A stretch of DNA of 64,000 bases, taken from assembly GCA_001724855.1 (NCBI GenBank), contig MEED01000001.1:124001-188000 (forward strand), given 5' to 3'. Source of the stretch: Lautropia sp. SCN 69-89. Its GTDB lineage: Bacteria; Pseudomonadota; Gammaproteobacteria; Burkholderiales; Burkholderiaceae_E. This document shows positions 48,990 through 58,091 of this stretch, in pieces; positions within the stretch are counted from its first letter, which is position 1, and every line of letters begins with the position of its first letter. The translations under genes and the position numbers were made by a program. The notes under the pieces are model-generated. The model saw nothing but the letters and a program-made list of their open reading frames with translations. It did no database searches and was not told the DNA's origin.

Positions 48990-51281
48990 ATGAAGAGCGT
49001 GAACATCGAGGTGAAGGGCCTGTTCGAGCCGCTCGATCACCTCGGCGTGGAGAAGCGAGTCAGCGCATTGCCCGGCGTACATCACGCCCATGCCAATCCC
49101 GCCTCGGGAAGCGTCACCGTGCACTACGACGCTGCGGTGGTGTCCGAGCCGGAGCTGCGCGAGTCCGTGCGCCAGTGCGGCTATCACTGCCGCGGCGAGG
49201 TGCAGCCCGATCACGTCTGCCGAGTGGCCGAGCCGGACATGCACGCCGCTCATGCGAAGCACGCCGCCCAACCGGGCGCCATGGACGAGATGGCGCACGA
49301 CATGGGCCACGGCGCCGGGATGGACATGGCGGGAATGGTGCGCGACATGCGCAACCGCTTCCTCGTCTGCCTGTTCTTCAGCGCGCTCTTGTTCCTCTGG
49401 GCGCCGATGGGTTTGCCGCTGCCCACGCCGCCGGTGCCGTTCGGCCTGGAGCTCGACCACTGGCTGTTCGTGCTCGCGAGCGGCGCCGTCCTCTGGCCGT
49501 CGTGGCCGTTTTTCGTCGCCGCCTGGCGCGCCTTGCGCAATGGCGTCCTCAACATGGCAGTGCTCGTCGTGCTGTCGGTCGGCACCGGCTACCTCTTCAG
49601 CGTGGCGGCGACCTTTCTGTTCGAAGGCGTGCAGTTCTACGAAGCGGTGTCAGTGCTGCTCGTGTTCATCCTGCTCGGTCATTGGCTGGAGATGCGGGCG
49701 CGCGCAGGTGCGAACGACGCGATCCGCGCGCTGCTCAACCTTGCGCCTCCGATGGCGAATGTCCTGCGCGAGGGAAAGGAAGTGCAGGTGCCGACGGCCG
49801 ACGTGCTGGCGGGAGACATCGTCATCGTGCGCCCCGGCGACCGCATTCCCGTCGACGGGGTCGTGACCGAGGGCGAAACGCAGGTCGACGAGTCGATGCT
49901 CACCGGCGAATCGATGCCGGTGAAGAAGGTGGTCGGCGCGGACGTCGCCGCGGCCACCATCAACAAGAGCGGCGCGTTTCGCTTCCGTGCGACCAAGGTG
50001 GGTGCCGACACGGCGCTCGCTCAGATCGTGAAGCTCGTGCAGGAAGCGCAGAACTCGAAGGCGCCGGCGCAGCTTCTCGCCGATCGGGCCTCGCAATGGC
50101 TGGTGCTCATCGCCATCGTGATCGGCCTTGCCACGTTCGCGGTCTGGTTCTGGCTGATCGGGCAGACGCTGCTGTTTGCGGTAACGCTCACGATCACCGT
50201 GTTCGTCATCGCCTGCCCCGACGCGCTCGGGCTTGCGACCCCGATGGCGATCATGATCGGCACCGGCCGCGGCGCGCAGAACGGCATCCTGATCAAGAAC
50301 GCCGCGGCGCTCGAGAACGCAACGCATCTGGACGTCGTGATCTTCGACAAGACCGGGACGTTGACACTCGGCAAGCCCGAAGTGGTGGAAGTGGCGGCCG
50401 CGCCAGGACGAAGCGAAGCCGATGTGCTTACTCTCGCAGCCGGCATGGAGCAGCACTCGGAGCACCCGCTCGCCCACGCGATCCTCGAGAGGTCCAAAGG
50501 AATGCAGGCCCTGCCCGCGGAGGGATTCACCAACATCGACGGAATGGGCGCTCGCGCACGTTCCGAAGGCGAGCCGGCGCTGGTCGGTAACCGCCGGTTG
50601 ATGGACGCGGAGCGCGTCGATCTGGCCGGGATGGAGGCCACGGCGGAGCGGATGGCCGGCGGGGGACGCACGGTGGTGCACGTGGCGCGGGGCGGCAAGC
50701 TGTGGGGGCTGATCGCGATTGCGGATGCGGTTCGACCCACTTCCGCAGCGGCGGTCGCGGCGCTGAAGAAACGCGGCGTCGACGTCGCCATGCTGACCGG
50801 CGACAACCGTGCCACGGCTGAGCGAATCGGACGCGAGCTGGGCGTCACCATGGTGCTCGCCGAAGTCCTACCCGGTCAGAAGGCCGACCAAGTGAAAGCG
50901 CTCCAGGCGCAGGGAAAGAAAGTCGGCATGGTCGGCGATGGCATCAACGATGCGCCGGCGCTCACGCAGGCCGACGTCGGATTCGCGATCGGCGCGGGTA
51001 CCGATGTGGCGATGGAGAGCGCCGACGTGGTGCTGATGAGAAGCGATCCGTTCGACGTGGTCGCCGCCGTGGGCCTGTCGCGCGTCACCCTGCGCAAGAT
51101 GCACCAGAACCTGTGGTGGGCGGTGGGTTACAACGTCATCGCCTTTCCCTTCGCCGCGGGCGTCTTCTACCCGCTGACGATCAGCCCGGAGATGGCGGCG
51201 CTTGCGATGTCCGGCAGCTCGCTGATCGTCGCGGCCAATGCGCTGCTGCTCAAGCGTGCGAACGTGGAGGGGCTGAAGTAA
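48990..51281 (+). CDS. Copper-type P1B ATPase with CPD instead of CPC
   Basis: 763 residues. An HMA-like fold at the N-terminus lacks CxxC (KGLFEPLDHLGVEKRV), followed by a Met/His linker (residues ~86-118: HAAHAKHAA, MDEMAHDMGHGAGMDMAGM). The catalytic parts are complete: TGESMPV, DKTGTLTLGKPEVV, HSEHPLAHAI, GDGINDAPALTQ. The membrane motif is ACPDALGLATP (Cys 409, Pro 410, Asp 411), so the second Cys of the usual CPC is Asp. The C-terminal helices keep the Cu-type NxxxxFPFAAG and MxxSS signatures. Most likely still a Cu(I) pump or a variant with altered ion use. Operon with the two small genes upstream. Confidence 0.88.
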   Translation: MKSVNIEVKGLFEPLDHLGVEKRVSALPGVHHAHANPASGSVTVHYDAAVVSEPELRESVRQCGYHCRGEVQPDHVCRVAEPDMHAAHAKHAAQPGAMDEMAHDMGHGAGMDMAGMVRDMRNRFLVCLFFSALLFLWAPMGLPLPTPPVPFGLELDHWLFVLASGAVLWPSWPFFVAAWRALRNGVLNMAVLVVLSVGTGYLFSVAATFLFEGVQFYEAVSVLLVFILLGHWLEMRARAGANDAIRALLNLAPPMANVLREGKEVQVPTADVLAGDIVIVRPGDRIPVDGVVTEGETQVDESMLTGESMPVKKVVGADVAAATINKSGAFRFRATKVGADTALAQIVKLVQEAQNSKAPAQLLADRASQWLVLIAIVIGLATFAVWFWLIGQTLLFAVTLTITVFVIACPDALGLATPMAIMIGTGRGAQNGILIKNAAALENATHLDVVIFDKTGTLTLGKPEVVEVAAAPGRSEADVLTLAAGMEQHSEHPLAHAILERSKGMQALPAEGFTNIDGMGARARSEGEPALVGNRRLMDAERVDLAGMEATAERMAGGGRTVVHVARGGKLWGLIAIADAVRPTSAAAVAALKKRGVDVAMLTGDNRATAERIGRELGVTMVLAEVLPGQKADQVKALQAQGKKVGMVGDGINDAPALTQADVGFAIGAGTDVAMESADVVLMRSDPFDVVAAVGLSRVTLRKMHQNLWWAVGYNVIAFPFAAGVFYPLTISPEMAALAMSGSSLIVAANALLLKRANVEGLK

Positions 51282-51335
51282 GGCCCGGGATCAGGTGCTG
51301 TTCTACTGGGATCGCGGTGATGCAACGCGATCAAA

Positions 51336-51347
51336 CCGGTATACCGG
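51336..51347. repeat. 12-bp perfect palindrome between convergent genes
   Basis: CCGGTATACCGG in the 90-bp space between the ATPase stop and the merR stop. Too short for a strong terminator. Confidence 0.35.
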
Positions 51348-51371
51348 CACTCTCGGCTCTCCGCTGGACCC

Positions 51372-51797
51372 TCAGGCGGCCTTCCTCCCGAACAGCGTCT
51401 CGATCAGCGGGCATTCCGGCCGTGTGCCGTCCGCACATCGGACGACGACGTCCTTCAGCACTCGCTCCATGCGCTTCAGGTCGGCGATCTTCGCACGCAC
51501 CTCGGCGAGATGAGCCGCGGCCAGATCCCGCGCCTCGGAACAGGGCTGGTCGCTCTCATCGACGAGACGCAAGAGCGTGCGGACCTCGTCGAGGCAGAAG
51601 CCCAGCTCGCGCGCCCGCAGGACGAAGCGAAGCCGCCGCTCATGATTGGCGTCGTAGCGACGATAGCCGGCGGTCGTGCGCGGCGGCGCGGGCAGCAGCC
51701 CGACCTTCTCGTAATAGCGCACAGTTTCGAGATTGCAGCCTGTTCGCCGGGCGAGCTCGGCCCGCTGAAGGCCCTTCATATCGGAACCGTCGGACAT
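51372..51797 (-). CDS. merR: MerR mercury-responsive regulator
   Basis: 141 residues from ATG 51797 (GGGAAG site). N-terminal winged-helix with LARRTGCNLETVRYYEKVGLLPAPPRTTAGYRRYD and a dimerisation helix. The three Hg(II)-binding Cys are visible: DQPCSEA, VVRCADG and ECPLIETL; the last two are 7 residues apart, against 8 in Tn501 MerR. It represses and activates the divergent merTPA promoter at 51812-51842. It is the only MerR-family gene in the window. Confidence 0.88.
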   Translation of the reverse strand: MSDGSDMKGLQRAELARRTGCNLETVRYYEKVGLLPAPPRTTAGYRRYDANHERRLRFVLRARELGFCLDEVRTLLRLVDESDQPCSEARDLAAAHLAEVRAKIADLKRMERVLKDVVVRCADGTRPECPLIETLFGRKAA

Positions 51798-51811
51798 TGC
51801 GAACTTCCCGC

Positions 51812-51842
51812 TTGACTCTGTAATCGCTACAGACTTCAAAGT
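51812..51842 (+). promoter_or_regulatory. mer operator/promoter
   Basis: -35 TTGACT (51812-51817), 19-bp spacer, -10 CAAAGT (51837-51842). The spacer holds the dyad CTGTA-ATCGC-TACAG, the MerR site. It drives merTPA and overlaps the merR promoter region. Confidence 0.8.
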
Positions 51843-51883
51843 ACCGTGCAATAAGGGTTTCAGCAAGGAAGGCAAGGTCCGAC

Positions 51884-52309
51884 ATGGATGCATCGCGACA
51901 GGGAACGGCAGAAATCTTGTCGACCGCAGGGAACGTGATGACCTCGGCGCGTGACGAGAGCGGTCGGCAGCGCCTGGTCGCCCTCGGCGGCATACTCGGC
52001 GCGCTCGCGGCCTCGTCGTGCTGCGTCGTGCCGCTCGTCCTGTTCAGCCTCGGCGTCGGTGGCGCCTGGGTCGGCAATCTGACGGCGCTCGCGCCGTATA
52101 AACCATTGTTCGTCGCTGCAACCACTGGCGTCCTCGGATACGGCTTCTACCTCGTCTACTGGAAGCCGCGGAGAGCCTGCGCCAACGGTGCCGCCTGCGC
52201 AACGCTCGTCCCCAGCCGCCTCGTCCGGACCGCACTCTGGATTGCGACGGTGCTCGTTGCAGCCGCCTTCGCGTTCGATTACGTCGCCCCGCTGTTGCTG
52301 CCCGTTTGA
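51884..52309 (+). CDS. merT: MerT mercuric transport protein
   Basis: 141 residues, inner-membrane Hg(II) importer. The first-helix Cys pair is in ASSCCVVPLVLFSLGVGGAW; the second pair is spread as CANGAAC in the cytoplasmic loop. Three helices. The N-terminus is ~25 residues longer than the usual 116-residue MerT; ATG 51884 has AAGG 7 bases upstream, but ATG 51938 would give a more usual length. Confidence 0.9.
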   Translation: MDASRQGTAEILSTAGNVMTSARDESGRQRLVALGGILGALAASSCCVVPLVLFSLGVGGAWVGNLTALAPYKPLFVAATTGVLGYGFYLVYWKPRRACANGAACATLVPSRLVRTALWIATVLVAAAFAFDYVAPLLLPV

Positions 52310-52325
52310 TGTCGAAGGAACTCCC

Positions 52326-52619
52326 ATGAAGAAGCGCTCGAGCACCATTGCCCTGATCGTCTCGATGATGACGACTCCCGCCGCGTTTGCCGCGGAACGT
52401 ATCGTGACCTTCGGCGTCGACAACATGACCTGCGCCTCGTGTCCCTACATTGTGAAGACCGCGATGGCGGCGGTTCCAGGCGTCGCGAACGTGACTGTCT
52501 CCTTCGAGTCGAAGACCGCAACAGTGACGTTCGACGACGCGAAGACGAACCCCGGTGCGATCGCGGCCGCGAGCAGCAGTGCCGGCTTCCCTGCCCACGA
52601 GAGGTTGCAGGGTAGTTGA
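52326..52619 (+). CDS. merP: MerP periplasmic mercury-binding protein
   Basis: 97 residues. Signal peptide ends AAFAA; the HMA domain has VDNMTCASCPYIVKTAM, the GMTCxxC-type Hg(II) site. It passes Hg(II) to MerT. Starts 16 bp after merT. Confidence 0.93.
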   Translation: MKKRSSTIALIVSMMTTPAAFAAERIVTFGVDNMTCASCPYIVKTAMAAVPGVANVTVSFESKTATVTFDDAKTNPGAIAAASSSAGFPAHERLQGS

Positions 52620-52620
52620 G

Positions 52621-54030
52621 ATGAACGACGCACCACGCACCTGCGATCTCGCCGTGATCGGCGCCGGCTCGGCCGGCTTCTCAGCCTCGATCACGGCCGC
52701 CGATCAGGGCGCACAGGTCGTGCTCATCGGCAGCGGCACCATCGGCGGCACTTGCGTCAATATCGGCTGCGTACCGTCGAAGACCCTGATCCGCGCCGCC
52801 GAGACGCTTCACAACGCTCGCGTGACAGCGCGCTTCGCCGGCATCACGGCCAAGGCCAAACTGACCGACTGGCGCAGAACCGTTCAGCAGAAGGACGAGC
52901 TCGTTTCCGCACTGCGCCAGGCCAGGTACATCGATCTGCTGTCGGCCTACAACGGGATCACCTATCGCGAAGGTTTGGCACGCCTCGTCGAAGGCGGTGT
53001 CGAGGTGGACGGCACGAGCATTCCCGCTGCGAAGATCATCATCGCAACCGGTGCGCGACCGGCGGTCCCTGCGATCCCGGGGATCGAGACCGTACCGTAC
53101 CTCACGAGCACGACGGCGCTGGACCTCCAGGAGCTGCCGCGCTCGCTGCTCGTCATCGGCGGCGGCTACGTCGGGGCTGAACTGGCGCAGATGTTTGCCC
53201 GCGCCGGGGTCGAGGTGACGCTCGTCTGCCGGTCGCGGCTGCTCCCCCAGGCCGAGCCCGAGATCGGAGCGGCGCTGCAGCGGTATTTCGAGGAGGAAGG
53301 GATCACGGTGGTATCCGGCATCGCCTACCGGGCGATCCGCAAGACCGAGGGCGCTGTTTCCTTGACCCTTGCGCGCGACGGCCAAGACGTTTCGATCAGC
53401 GCCGAGCAGGTGCTGATTACCACCGCGCGTAGCCCCAACGTCGAAGGCCTGGGGCTCGAGGACTGCAGTATCGCCGTCTCGCCAAAGGGACCCATCATCG
53501 TCGACGACTACATGCGCACGACGAAGGCCGGCGTCTATGCTGCCGGCGACGTTACCGGCCGCGACCAGTTCGTCTATATGGCCGCCTACGGGGCCAAGCT
53601 CGCGGCCAGGAACGCACTCAACGGCGACAGCCTGCGCTACGACAACAGTGCCATGCCCGCCATAGTGTTCACCGACCCGCAGGTGGCAAGCGTCGGGCTG
53701 ACCGAGGCGGCGGCGCGAGCTGCCGGTCATCCCGTCCGCGTGTCGACAATCGGTCTCGACGTGGTGCCGCGCGCTCTTGCCGCACGCGACGTGCGCGGTC
53801 TCATCAAGCTCGTGGCCGACGCCGGAAGTGCTCGCCTGCTCGGCGCGCACATACTCGCCCCCGAAGGCGCCGACAGCATTCAGACCGCGGCGCTCGCAAT
53901 CCGTCAGAGCCTTACCGTCGATGACCTCGCGGACATGATCTTTCCGTATCTCAGTACGGTCGAGGGGCTGAAGCTCGCCGCACTCGCATTCGACAAAGAC
54001 GTAACCAGGTTGTCGTGCTGCGCAGGATGA
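52621..54030 (+). CDS. merA: MerA mercuric reductase (no N-terminal HMA domain)
   Basis: 469 residues, FAD/NADPH disulfide oxidoreductase. FAD site GAGSAGFSA, redox pair in GGTCVNIGCVPSKTL, NADPH site GGGYVGAEL, C-terminal Cys pair LSCCAG that takes up Hg(II). It reduces Hg(II) to Hg(0) in the cytoplasm. It lacks the NmerA domain of Tn501 MerA, as in other short MerA proteins. Starts one base after the merP stop. No merB, merC or merD follows. Confidence 0.95.
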   Translation: MNDAPRTCDLAVIGAGSAGFSASITAADQGAQVVLIGSGTIGGTCVNIGCVPSKTLIRAAETLHNARVTARFAGITAKAKLTDWRRTVQQKDELVSALRQARYIDLLSAYNGITYREGLARLVEGGVEVDGTSIPAAKIIIATGARPAVPAIPGIETVPYLTSTTALDLQELPRSLLVIGGGYVGAELAQMFARAGVEVTLVCRSRLLPQAEPEIGAALQRYFEEEGITVVSGIAYRAIRKTEGAVSLTLARDGQDVSISAEQVLITTARSPNVEGLGLEDCSIAVSPKGPIIVDDYMRTTKAGVYAAGDVTGRDQFVYMAAYGAKLAARNALNGDSLRYDNSAMPAIVFTDPQVASVGLTEAAARAAGHPVRVSTIGLDVVPRALAARDVRGLIKLVADAGSARLLGAHILAPEGADSIQTAALAIRQSLTVDDLADMIFPYLSTVEGLKLAALAFDKDVTRLSCCAG

Positions 54031-54175
54031 GCAGAGGCGCAATACCCTCGTCGGAAGCGGTCCGCGACGGTTTCGCTTTGGGAGCTGCGTCGCACGCGTC
54101 CGGGCACAAGCGTTGCGCGCGACGAACAACCGTGGCAGTAACATTTCCGGTTCCGATCACTACAATCGGACACCA

Positions 54176-54583
54176 ATGAGAGCCTTCCGCCGTTCGGTCT
54201 TTGCCTGGATTGCGCTGCTCGGGATCCTGTTCACGCAGTTCGCAGTGGCCGCATACGCGTGCCCGTCGTTGCCGCATACGACAAGCGAACAGACTCTGGC
54301 TGCGTCCGACTCGCACGGACTTCCCTGCCCGGAGATGGCGACGCAATCAAACGGCGCGTTCGATGCGCAATCGCCGGACCTTTGCAACGAGCACTGCGCG
54401 CGCGACGGGCAAACCTCCGAATCGCGGTCGGTTGCCCCCATTCACCAGACGTTTGTCCTGGCCTTCGTTCTTCCCGCACCGGATCCTTCCGAACTCGCAG
54501 GCGTGAGACACGCGCAACAGCCCGAATTGCTGCGACCCACCACACCACCCCCTCTTTGGCGCACCGGTCGGCTGCGCATTTGA
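54176..54583 (+). CDS. Small exported Cys-containing protein, unknown function
   Basis: 135 residues. Signal segment MRAFRRSVFAWIALLGILFTQFAVAAYAC, then four further Cys and several His (HGLPCPEM, DLCNEHCARD), and a second hydrophobic stretch TFVLAFVLPAP. Similar small proteins (DUF2946-like in form) occur near copper genes. ATG 54176 fits the signal. Function unknown. Confidence 0.6.
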   Translation: MRAFRRSVFAWIALLGILFTQFAVAAYACPSLPHTTSEQTLAASDSHGLPCPEMATQSNGAFDAQSPDLCNEHCARDGQTSESRSVAPIHQTFVLAFVLPAPDPSELAGVRHAQQPELLRPTTPPPLWRTGRLRI

Positions 54584-54740
54584 TCCTGCGGTGTGCGGTG
54601 TAACGCCCGCTGGTGAAGCCGCGCCCGCTTCGCGGCAACGGAACGACCTGCTCCCGCTGATCAGCGCGAACGCAAGCCGTTCGCTCGCCTCAACTCCTTC
54701 AGCGGCCAGGCAGCTTTTTCATCGACGACCAAGGATCGAC

Positions 54741-55650
54741 ATGCTCTCCAGAAAGAAGGGCTTTCACGCCTTCCCGCTCGCGCTGGCACTGACGGTGTTC
54801 GCCACAACAGTGTTTGCCGACCCTGCGATCACGCTGACGCACGTTCACGGCCTGTCCTACAGCGCGGACGGTTCAGCAACTCCTCATTCCCAGCCACCAT
54901 GGCCTCGCCATGTTCAGCGAGGGGCGCTGGTCCAGGGCTGCAGGCCCTGCGCACGACTACATGGGCTTCTCGGCGACGCGCGATGCGTTGTACAGCAGCG
55001 GCCATCCGGCGCCGCGCTCCGGACTGCCGAATCCGTTCGGCCTCATCAAGAGCAAGGACGGAGGAAAAACGTGGCAGAAACTCGGCCTGGAGGGCGAGTC
55101 TGATTTCCACTCGCTGGCGACCAGCCACAGGACCAACACGGTGTACGTGTTCAACCCGCACCCGAACTCGCGCATGAAGCAGTCCGGCATCTACTACACG
55201 CGCAATGACGGCCTGCAGTGGAAGCGCGCTGCGGCCCGGGGGCTGAGCGGAGAGCTGAACAGTCTCGCTGTGCATCCCACCGATTCCGGCGTCGTGGCCG
55301 CCGGTACTGAGCAGGGCCTGTATCTGTCGCGCGACGCCGGTGAGAACTTCGAGCAACTCGTGGGCGAGATGCGCGTATTCGCCGAAGCCTTCGACCTCGA
55401 CGGCCAGCAGCTGTGGTTCAGCACGTATGCCGGCAAGGCGGAGCTTGCCCGCATCGCGTTGAAGCCCGGCACCGCACCAGAAGCGCTTTCGATCCCCGCG
55501 GTAGGTGAAGACGCGGTGGCCTACATCGCGCAGAACCCGGTGCAGCCCGACGAGTTCGCGATTGCGACCTTCAAACGAAGCGTCTTCGTTAGCGAAGACC
55601 GGGGCCGAAGCTGGACGCAGATTGCCAGGGACGGAGCGACGCTCCCGTGA
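54741..55650 (+). pseudogene. Frameshifted BNR/sialidase-like beta-propeller protein, exported
   Basis: Starts at ATG 54741 (AAGG site), signal peptide ending VFA, then ITLTHVHGLSYSADG. At 54872-54873 an extra T breaks the frame; removing it gives DGQQLLIPSHHGLAMFSEG and the reading continues to 55650. Repeated SKDGGKTWQKL, TRNDGLQWKRA, SRDAGENFEQL and SEDRGRSWTQI are BNR/Asp-box repeats of a six-bladed propeller. Such proteins (annotated F510_1955/exo-sialidase-like) occur next to copper oxidase genes; the role is unknown. Pseudogene or a sequencing error. Confidence 0.75.
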
Positions 55651-55666
55651 CCGCGAGGCGAACGAC

Positions 55667-55780
55667 GTGCTCAAGGTAATCGTGATCGTGCTCGCCACCA
55701 TCGGCGGGCTGGTCGTGCTCGGCGTCGGCATCATGGCGCTGATGCATTTCGAAATGGCCGGCGGCATCGGCTGCTGCTAG
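55667..55780 (+). CDS. 37-residue membrane peptide
   Basis: GTG start with GAGG ~8 bases upstream, one helix (LKVIVIVLATIGGLVVLGVGIMALM), then HFEMAGGIGCC with a C-terminal Cys pair. It lies tightly between the propeller gene and the copper oxidase. The Cys-Cys, His and Met suggest metal binding. Confidence 0.5.
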   Translation: MLKVIVIVLATIGGLVVLGVGIMALMHFEMAGGIGCC

Positions 55781-55817
55781 GCCCGTCGGCTGCGCCAACG
55801 GATTGGGGATCGATCTC

Positions 55818-57473
55818 ATGGACCATCGAAGGCGACGCGTCGTCGTCGGCACCGCCACCGCTGCAGCCGCCGCCACGCTCGGGCTGCCGCAATCGGGCGC
55901 ACGCGCCGAGCACAAGGAGGAGGCCGACACCGGTGTCGACATCCACATCGAGCTGCATGCGGTGCAGGAACATCTCGCTCTTCGTCCGGGCGCCCCGACT
56001 CGGGTATGGCGCTACCGCGGCAAGGTGCTAAGAGGTGATGCAAGCACGCTCGAGGCGTCCGATGCCACGTATCTCGGGCCGATCATCCGGGTGCGCCGCG
56101 GCCAGCGCGTGCGGATCGACCTGATCAACGAACTGCCGGAGCCGACAATCGTTCATTGGCACGGCCTGCACGTTCCCGACACGATGGACGGGCATCCACG
56201 CCATGCAATCGCACCCGGCCAACGCTACGTCTACCAGTTCACCGTGTTGAACAGAGCGGGCAGCTACTGGTTCCACCCGCATCCGCATGGTCGGACAGGC
56301 GCACAGGTCTACTTCGGTCTGGCCGGGCTGTTCCTGGTCAGCGACGACGAGGAAGCGGCGCTTGGGCTGCCCAGCGGCCGATACGATATTCCACTCGTCG
56401 TGCAGGACCGCAGCTTCGACGGCGACAACCAGTTCGTCTACCTGGGGTCGAGTCTGCTCGACAGCTCTCCCACCGACAACCTGGACCAGCCCCCGATGAT
56501 GGGCGGTGCAATGATGGGCGGCGGAATGATGGGCCGCGGCATGATGCGCGACGGCATGGGCTCGATGATGGGGCGCATGATGGGTGTGCTCGGCGACGAC
56601 ATCCTCGTCAACGGCAGACCCAGCGCCAGCCTCTCGGTCGAGCGGCGTCCCTATCGCCTGCGAGTGCTCAACGGTTCCAACACGCGCACTTACAAGCTTG
56701 CCTGGCACGATGGCTCGCCACTGATCGTGATCGGCACCGACGGCGGGCTTCTGGCAGCACCCGTGCGGCGTGATTACGTCATGCTCGCGCCGGCAGAGCG
56801 CCTTGATCTATGGGTGGATTTCGCTCGCTGGGCCGCAGGCAGCCAACTGTCGCTGCAAAGCCTAGCCTTCAATGGCGGAATGAACATGGGCGGCATGATG
56901 ATGGGCCGGGCGGCGCTGCCCGACGGCGCGCCGTTCCGGGTGCTCGCGCTGCGCGTCGAGGACGGCTCACAGGGCGCGCAGGAGATAGCGCCGCCGGCAC
57001 GCCTGTCCGAGGTGCCATCACCGAACCCGAGCGTAGCCGTCAACTTCGATCGCCCGAAGATCTTCGAGCTCACGATGGGAATGATGGCTTGGGGAATCAA
57101 CGGTCAGAGCTTCGAGATGCTCGATGCCCGTCCGTACGAGACCGTCCGGCTCGGCACCCACGAGCTATGGGAATTCCGCAACGACGCAACGAGCGGGATG
57201 ATTGGCATGGCGATGCCCCATTCGATGCATGTGCACGGCGTGCAGTTTCGAGTCATCGATCGCTCGGTCTCGAGCCGATTCGCCGGTTATCGCAACACCG
57301 TAGACGCGGGCTTCGTCGACGACGGCTGGAAGGACACCGTACTGGTGATGCCGGGCGAGCGTGTTCGCATCCTGGTGCACTTCGCCGACTACCCGGGACT
57401 GTTCCTGTACCACTGTCACATGCTTGAACACGAGGACGGCGGCATGATGCGCAATTACAGGGTGATGGTGTAG
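55818..57473 (+). CDS. CueO/CotA-type multicopper oxidase
   Basis: 551 residues. Tat-like signal HRRRRVVVGTATAAAAATLG. Copper ligands: IVHWHGLHVP, YWFHPHPHG, HSMHVHGVQF and LYHCHMLEHEDGGMM. A Met-rich insert (MMGGAMMGGGMMGRGMM at ~residues 230-255) recalls the Cu(I)-substrate region of CueO. It oxidises Cu(I) to Cu(II) in the periplasm. It is of a different subfamily from the two CopA oxidases (single-chain, shorter). A smaller Met cluster (NMGGMMMG) follows at ~355. Confidence 0.9.
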   Translation: MDHRRRRVVVGTATAAAAATLGLPQSGARAEHKEEADTGVDIHIELHAVQEHLALRPGAPTRVWRYRGKVLRGDASTLEASDATYLGPIIRVRRGQRVRIDLINELPEPTIVHWHGLHVPDTMDGHPRHAIAPGQRYVYQFTVLNRAGSYWFHPHPHGRTGAQVYFGLAGLFLVSDDEEAALGLPSGRYDIPLVVQDRSFDGDNQFVYLGSSLLDSSPTDNLDQPPMMGGAMMGGGMMGRGMMRDGMGSMMGRMMGVLGDDILVNGRPSASLSVERRPYRLRVLNGSNTRTYKLAWHDGSPLIVIGTDGGLLAAPVRRDYVMLAPAERLDLWVDFARWAAGSQLSLQSLAFNGGMNMGGMMMGRAALPDGAPFRVLALRVEDGSQGAQEIAPPARLSEVPSPNPSVAVNFDRPKIFELTMGMMAWGINGQSFEMLDARPYETVRLGTHELWEFRNDATSGMIGMAMPHSMHVHGVQFRVIDRSVSSRFAGYRNTVDAGFVDDGWKDTVLVMPGERVRILVHFADYPGLFLYHCHMLEHEDGGMMRNYRVMV

Positions 57474-57567
57474 CAACGGGTTGCTCGACCCAGGCTAGCT
57501 GCCCAGACTTCGGCCGTGGCGATCGCGGTGCCAACCTTCGGTGTGTCAACGTGGACGTGCTTGGCTG

Positions 57568-57877
57568 ATGTGGAGAACGTTTGCATTGTCGTTTTCACTC
57601 GGGAGCGCTCACGATCTGAAGAGCCTGCTCATCGAAGCGAACTTCCGCGACGTACAGGTAATACCGCGGTCGCACGAGGTCGCCCGAGCGCTTCGTCGCG
57701 TTCACGGTCCTGGGCGCCGCGACTTCCGTGCCGGCGTTCGCGGCGGTGGACGAACCCCGGCGGGCGGCGCTGATCGACGCGATCGCCCGGGACACACGGG
57801 CTGCGGTAGAAACGTTTCGCAGGGGAGATGAACTGGTCTTTCCGATGTCGGCGAACATCGCGATCGGGCGCAAGTAG
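57568..57877 (+). pseudogene. Degraded C-terminal half of a SAM methyltransferase
   Basis: Frame 1 from 57568 gives ALSFSLGSAHDLKSLLIEANFRDVQV; after about 57680 the next frame gives SPERFVAFTVLGAATSVPAFAAVDEPRRAALIDAI, then LVFPMSANIAIGRK and a stop at 57877. This aligns with the end of the methyltransferase at 1947-2768 (FSLPDSETLRELLVSAGFSEVETV; TTTGAATSIPAFARLDEAARRRLVEAI; LVFPMHSNIAVARVK). The catalytic N-terminal half is missing and one frameshift is present. The rest of the 618-bp gap 57474-58091 shows only the box at 57962. Confidence 0.75.
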
Positions 57878-57961
57878 CCGACGCTACTCCGGCGAGAGAG
57901 GGCCGATGGATTGCGGGTTGAGCAACGATGCGCACTTGCTCGGGGACATGCACGTTGGAAA

Positions 57962-57979
57962 CATGATTCAGATGTAATC
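57962..57979 (-). promoter_or_regulatory. Putative copper-response box (site 6)
   Basis: On the minus strand GATTACATCTGAATCATG, 112 bp upstream of the second DUF4148-like gene. Confidence 0.55.
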
Positions 57980-58091
57980 GTCGTGAAACCTTGCGGTTGG
58001 GGATGCATCGCTACAGTCGTGACCGTGATGTCCGAAACGCGTCACACGCACCGACCGATGTTGCAGACCATGAACTGAAAGGAGTAGCGAA

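Noticed and set aside
54139-54156. Possible further copper box before the gene at 54176
   Set aside because: AGTAACATTTCCGGTTCC is only partly similar and lacks the inverted-repeat symmetry.
56481-56590. Repeated ATGATGGGC units as a possible DNA repeat array
   Set aside because: They are in frame in the CueO-like oxidase and encode its Met/Gly-rich insert.
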